This document shows, one piece after another, positions 5,784-7,533 of a stretch of DNA of 7,533 nt. Source of the DNA: Candidatus Segetimicrobium genomatis (lineage in GTDB: Bacteria; Sysuimicrobiota; Sysuimicrobiia; Sysuimicrobiales; Segetimicrobiaceae); the NCBI GenBank assembly GCA_005882445.1, contig VBAN01000359.1:1-7533 (forward strand). Reading direction: 5' to 3'. The notes beneath the pieces were generated by a model. That model was given only the letters and a program-made list of their open reading frames with translations, was not told the DNA's origin and searched no databases. The position numbers were made by a program, and so were the translations under genes. Each line of letters opens with the position of its first letter. The stretch's first letter is position 1.

Positions 5784-6464
5784 GTGAGATCGATTCTCGT
5801 CGTCGACGATGAGCCCAAGATCGTGAAGATCGCCCGCGATTACCTGGAGCGAGCCGGTTTTCGCGTCCAGACCGCCGGCGACGGCCGCTCGGTGCTGCCG
5901 ATGGTGCGAAGCGCGAAGCCGGATCTCATCGTCCTCGACCTCGCCTTGCCGGGGATGGACGGGCTGGACGTCGCGCGGACGATCCGCAAGGAGTCCGAGG
6001 TCCCCATCATCATGCTCACCGCCCGAGCCGACGAAGCCGACCGGCTGATCGGGCTGGAACTCGGGGCGGACGACTACATCGTCAAACCCTTCAGCCCGAA
6101 GGAGCTGGTGGCCCGCGTGCGCGCCGTGCTGCGGCGGTGGGACGGAGCGCGCGCGGGGACCGACGTCGTCCGCGCGGGCGACCTCGTGCTCGACCTCCCC
6201 CGGATGCGCGCGAGCGTCGGCGACCGGACGATTCCCCTCACGCCGACCGAGTTCCAGCTGCTGGCCGTGATGGCGCGCCAGCCCGGCCGGGTCTTCACAC
6301 GCGGCCAGCTGCTGGAGGCGGTGCACGGCGTCGCCGTGGAATCCTACGAGCGCGCCATCGACTCGCACGTCAAGAACATCCGGCGCAAGATCGAGCCCGA
6401 CCCCCGCCATCCGCGCCACATCCTGGCCGTCCACGGTATCGGATACCGGTTCGCCGAGGAATGA
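5784..6464 (+). CDS. Response regulator, OmpR/PhoB family
   Basis: This 226-residue, two-domain transcription factor acts in the cytoplasm. The receiver domain (about 3-116) has the acidic pair D8/D9 in VVDDE, the phosphoacceptor D52 in IVLDLALPGMDG, T79 in MLTA and K101 in VKPF, so all switch residues are present. The winged-helix DNA-binding domain (about 128-225) has LTPTEFQLL, RVFTRGQLLEAV, the recognition-helix region ERAIDSHVKNIRRKI and the terminal wing VHGIGYRF. The GTG start at 5784 leads straight into the first strand (ILVVDDE); there is no clear Shine-Dalgarno between the hairpin and the start. Its TGA overlaps the ATG of the kinase (ATGA), so the two are translationally coupled partners. 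The target genes are not shown, but the transporter/small-protein region with its tandem palindrome is a plausible site of autoregulation. Confidence 0.96.
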   Translation: MRSILVVDDEPKIVKIARDYLERAGFRVQTAGDGRSVLPMVRSAKPDLIVLDLALPGMDGLDVARTIRKESEVPIIMLTARADEADRLIGLELGADDYIVKPFSPKELVARVRAVLRRWDGARAGTDVVRAGDLVLDLPRMRASVGDRTIPLTPTEFQLLAVMARQPGRVFTRGQLLEAVHGVAVESYERAIDSHVKNIRRKIEPDPRHPRHILAVHGIGYRFAEE

Positions 6465-7533
6465 CCCCGGAGCCCTGCGGACCGCCCTGGAAGTCCCGGC
6501 GGGGTGGGCCGCCCTGGCGGTCCCGGCGCGGCCGGCCGCCCTGGTGGCCGGAAGGCGAGACATGGCCGCCCGCTGGGCCGCCCGGAGCCCAGGCGTGGCG
6601 GCGCATGCGGCGGCATTTCCTGCGCCGCGCGGTGTTCTTCCTGGCTGCCGTGGTCACCCTGACGCTTGGGGTGTCCGCGCTGTTCCTGTGGGCCGCGGCG
6701 GGCCTGCTCCACCTGCTCAAGATCTCTCCCGGGCCCGGAGGCACCGGCCAGGCCGTCCTTGCCGTGATGCTCCTGTTGCTGCTCGTGCTGGCGGCCGTCG
6801 TGCTCGCCGCCCGAGCCTTCCGCCGGGTCGCGGCGCCGGTCGAGGACCTGATGGCCGCGCTGGGACAGATTGCCGACGGCGGCTACTCCACGCGCATCCA
6901 GGAAAGCGGCCCGCGCGAGGTCCGCCCGCTGACCCGGGCGTTCAACGCGATGGCCGAGCGCCTCGAGCGGCAGGACGCGCAGCGCCGCAGTCTGTTGATG
7001 GATATCTCACACGAGCTCCGCACCCCGCTCGCCGTGCTCCAAGGCACGCTGGAAGGAATGCTCGACGGTGTGTATCCGCGCGACGACGCGCACCTGGCGC
7101 TGATCCTCGAGGAGACGCAGGTGCTGGCCCGCCTGATCGAGGATCTCCGCACGCTCACCCTGGCTGAGAACCTCGAACTGAAGCTCGCCAGGGCGCCCAC
7201 GGACCTGGCGGAGGTGGCGAGCGATGCGCTCGCTTCGTTCCGCTCGCAGGCGGAAGCGGCCGGGGTGGCGTTGGAGCTGGAGGCCGAGCCCGGCGTGCCG
7301 CCTGCCGAAGTCGATCCTGAACGGATCCGGCAAGTCCTCACCAACCTCCTGTCCAATGCGCTGCGGTACACGCCGAAGGGCGGCACGGTCCGGGTGCGGT
7401 GCTCCGCCGGCGCGGCGCCTGGGCAGGTGGCCCTCTCCGTCGAAGATACGGGGACCGGGATCCGGGCCGAAGATCTCCCCCACGTGTTCGACCGCTTCTA
7501 CAAGTCGAAGGATTCCCGCGGGACGGGCCTGGG
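6461..7533 (+). CDS. Sensor histidine kinase with intramembrane-type sensing region (3' end outside window)
   Basis: The visible 357 residues are the cognate kinase of the preceding regulator. The ATG at 6461 overlaps the upstream TGA, and the frame stays open to the window end. The order is: a cytoplasmic Pro/Trp/Arg-rich leader (1-48) with three GPPW-type repeats; helix 1 (about 57-79); a loop of only some 10-20 residues; helix 2 (about 97-117); HAMP (about 118-172); a HisKA domain with H184 in DISHELRTPL; and an ATP-binding domain with N295/N299 in NLLSNALRYTP, D329 in the DTGTGI G1 box, FDRFY as F box and the start of the GTGLG G2 box, where the window ends. The loop is too short for a periplasmic sensor domain, so the signal is probably read in or through the membrane. 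A later start at M49 (6605) would remove the leader but has a poor ribosome binding site. No catalytic residue is missing in the visible part. Confidence 0.94.
   Translation, partial: MTPEPCGPPWKSRRGGPPWRSRRGRPPWWPEGETWPPAGPPGAQAWRRMRRHFLRRAVFFLAAVVTLTLGVSALFLWAAAGLLHLLKISPGPGGTGQAVLAVMLLLLLVLAAVVLAARAFRRVAAPVEDLMAALGQIADGGYSTRIQESGPREVRPLTRAFNAMAERLERQDAQRRSLLMDISHELRTPLAVLQGTLEGMLDGVYPRDDAHLALILEETQVLARLIEDLRTLTLAENLELKLARAPTDLAEVASDALASFRSQAEAAGVALELEAEPGVPPAEVDPERIRQVLTNLLSNALRYTPKGGTVRVRCSAGAAPGQVALSVEDTGTGIRAEDLPHVFDRFYKSKDSRGTGL
6479..6559 (+). repeat. 27-nt tandem repeat encoding GPPW units in the kinase leader
   Basis: Three in-frame 27-nt units at 6479-6505, 6506-6532 and 6533-6559 encode GPPWKSRRG, GPPWRSRRG and RPPWWPEGE. 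The first two are nearly identical in DNA (shared core CCGCCCTGG and TCCCGGCG) and the third keeps only the CCGCCCTGG core. The pattern points to local duplication in the cytoplasmic N-terminus of the kinase. Confidence 0.85.

Noticed and set aside
5319..6563. A 414-codon minus-strand open frame opposite the small protein and response regulator
   Set aside because: It overlaps a complete response regulator with all catalytic residues. Its translation has no domain features.
6605..6607. ATG at 6605 as the kinase start
   Set aside because: It lacks a good ribosome binding site, whereas 6461 gives an ATGA overlap with the regulator and an in-frame W/P-rich leader of a kind I recall from related kinases. 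It is not fully excluded.

Overview
This is a 7.5 kb window of very GC-rich bacterial DNA (about 70% by eye), with frequent GTG starts, short gaps and 4-nt start/stop overlaps. The gene style fits a high-GC soil or sediment lineage such as Chloroflexota, Actinomycetota, Armatimonadota or a related candidate phylum. Nothing in the window fixes the taxon. There are no RNA genes, transposons, CRISPR arrays or phage genes, and no gene-free stretch longer than 90 bases.

Layout: (1) positions 1-1236 hold the 3' end of an ATP-grasp ligase and, 18 nt later, an EamA/DMT membrane transporter, both on +. (2) Positions 1264-1680 on - hold a small membrane-anchored protein with an exact 23-residue beta-type repeat. 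It converges on the transporter and diverges from the next gene. (3) Positions 1767-5729 on + hold a Ser-Asp-His esterase (PF00756 type), an enolase-superfamily dehydratase resembling cis-3-hydroxy-L-proline dehydratase, and an Nramp-fold metal transporter whose start overlaps the dehydratase stop. (4) Positions 5307-7533 on + hold a small two-helix membrane protein, an OmpR-family response regulator and a histidine kinase cut by the window end.

The esterase, dehydratase and transporter look like one transcription unit for ester/hydroxy-amino-acid catabolism plus divalent metal uptake. The enolase fold needs Mg2+, and the transporter has lost the canonical Mn/Fe-coordinating Asn and Met, which makes the pairing interesting. 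The last three genes look like a sensory module. The kinase has almost no extracytoplasmic loop, so the small membrane protein is a natural candidate for its sensor or accessory partner.

The most unusual point is the junction between regions 3 and 4. The Nramp reading frame has no stop and runs in frame through a tandem 10-nt palindrome and a perfect Shine-Dalgarno into the small membrane protein, giving a potential 591-residue fusion plus an internally started 140-residue protein. A perfect 17-bp hairpin then starts on the stop codon of that small protein, ahead of a response regulator gene with no visible Shine-Dalgarno.
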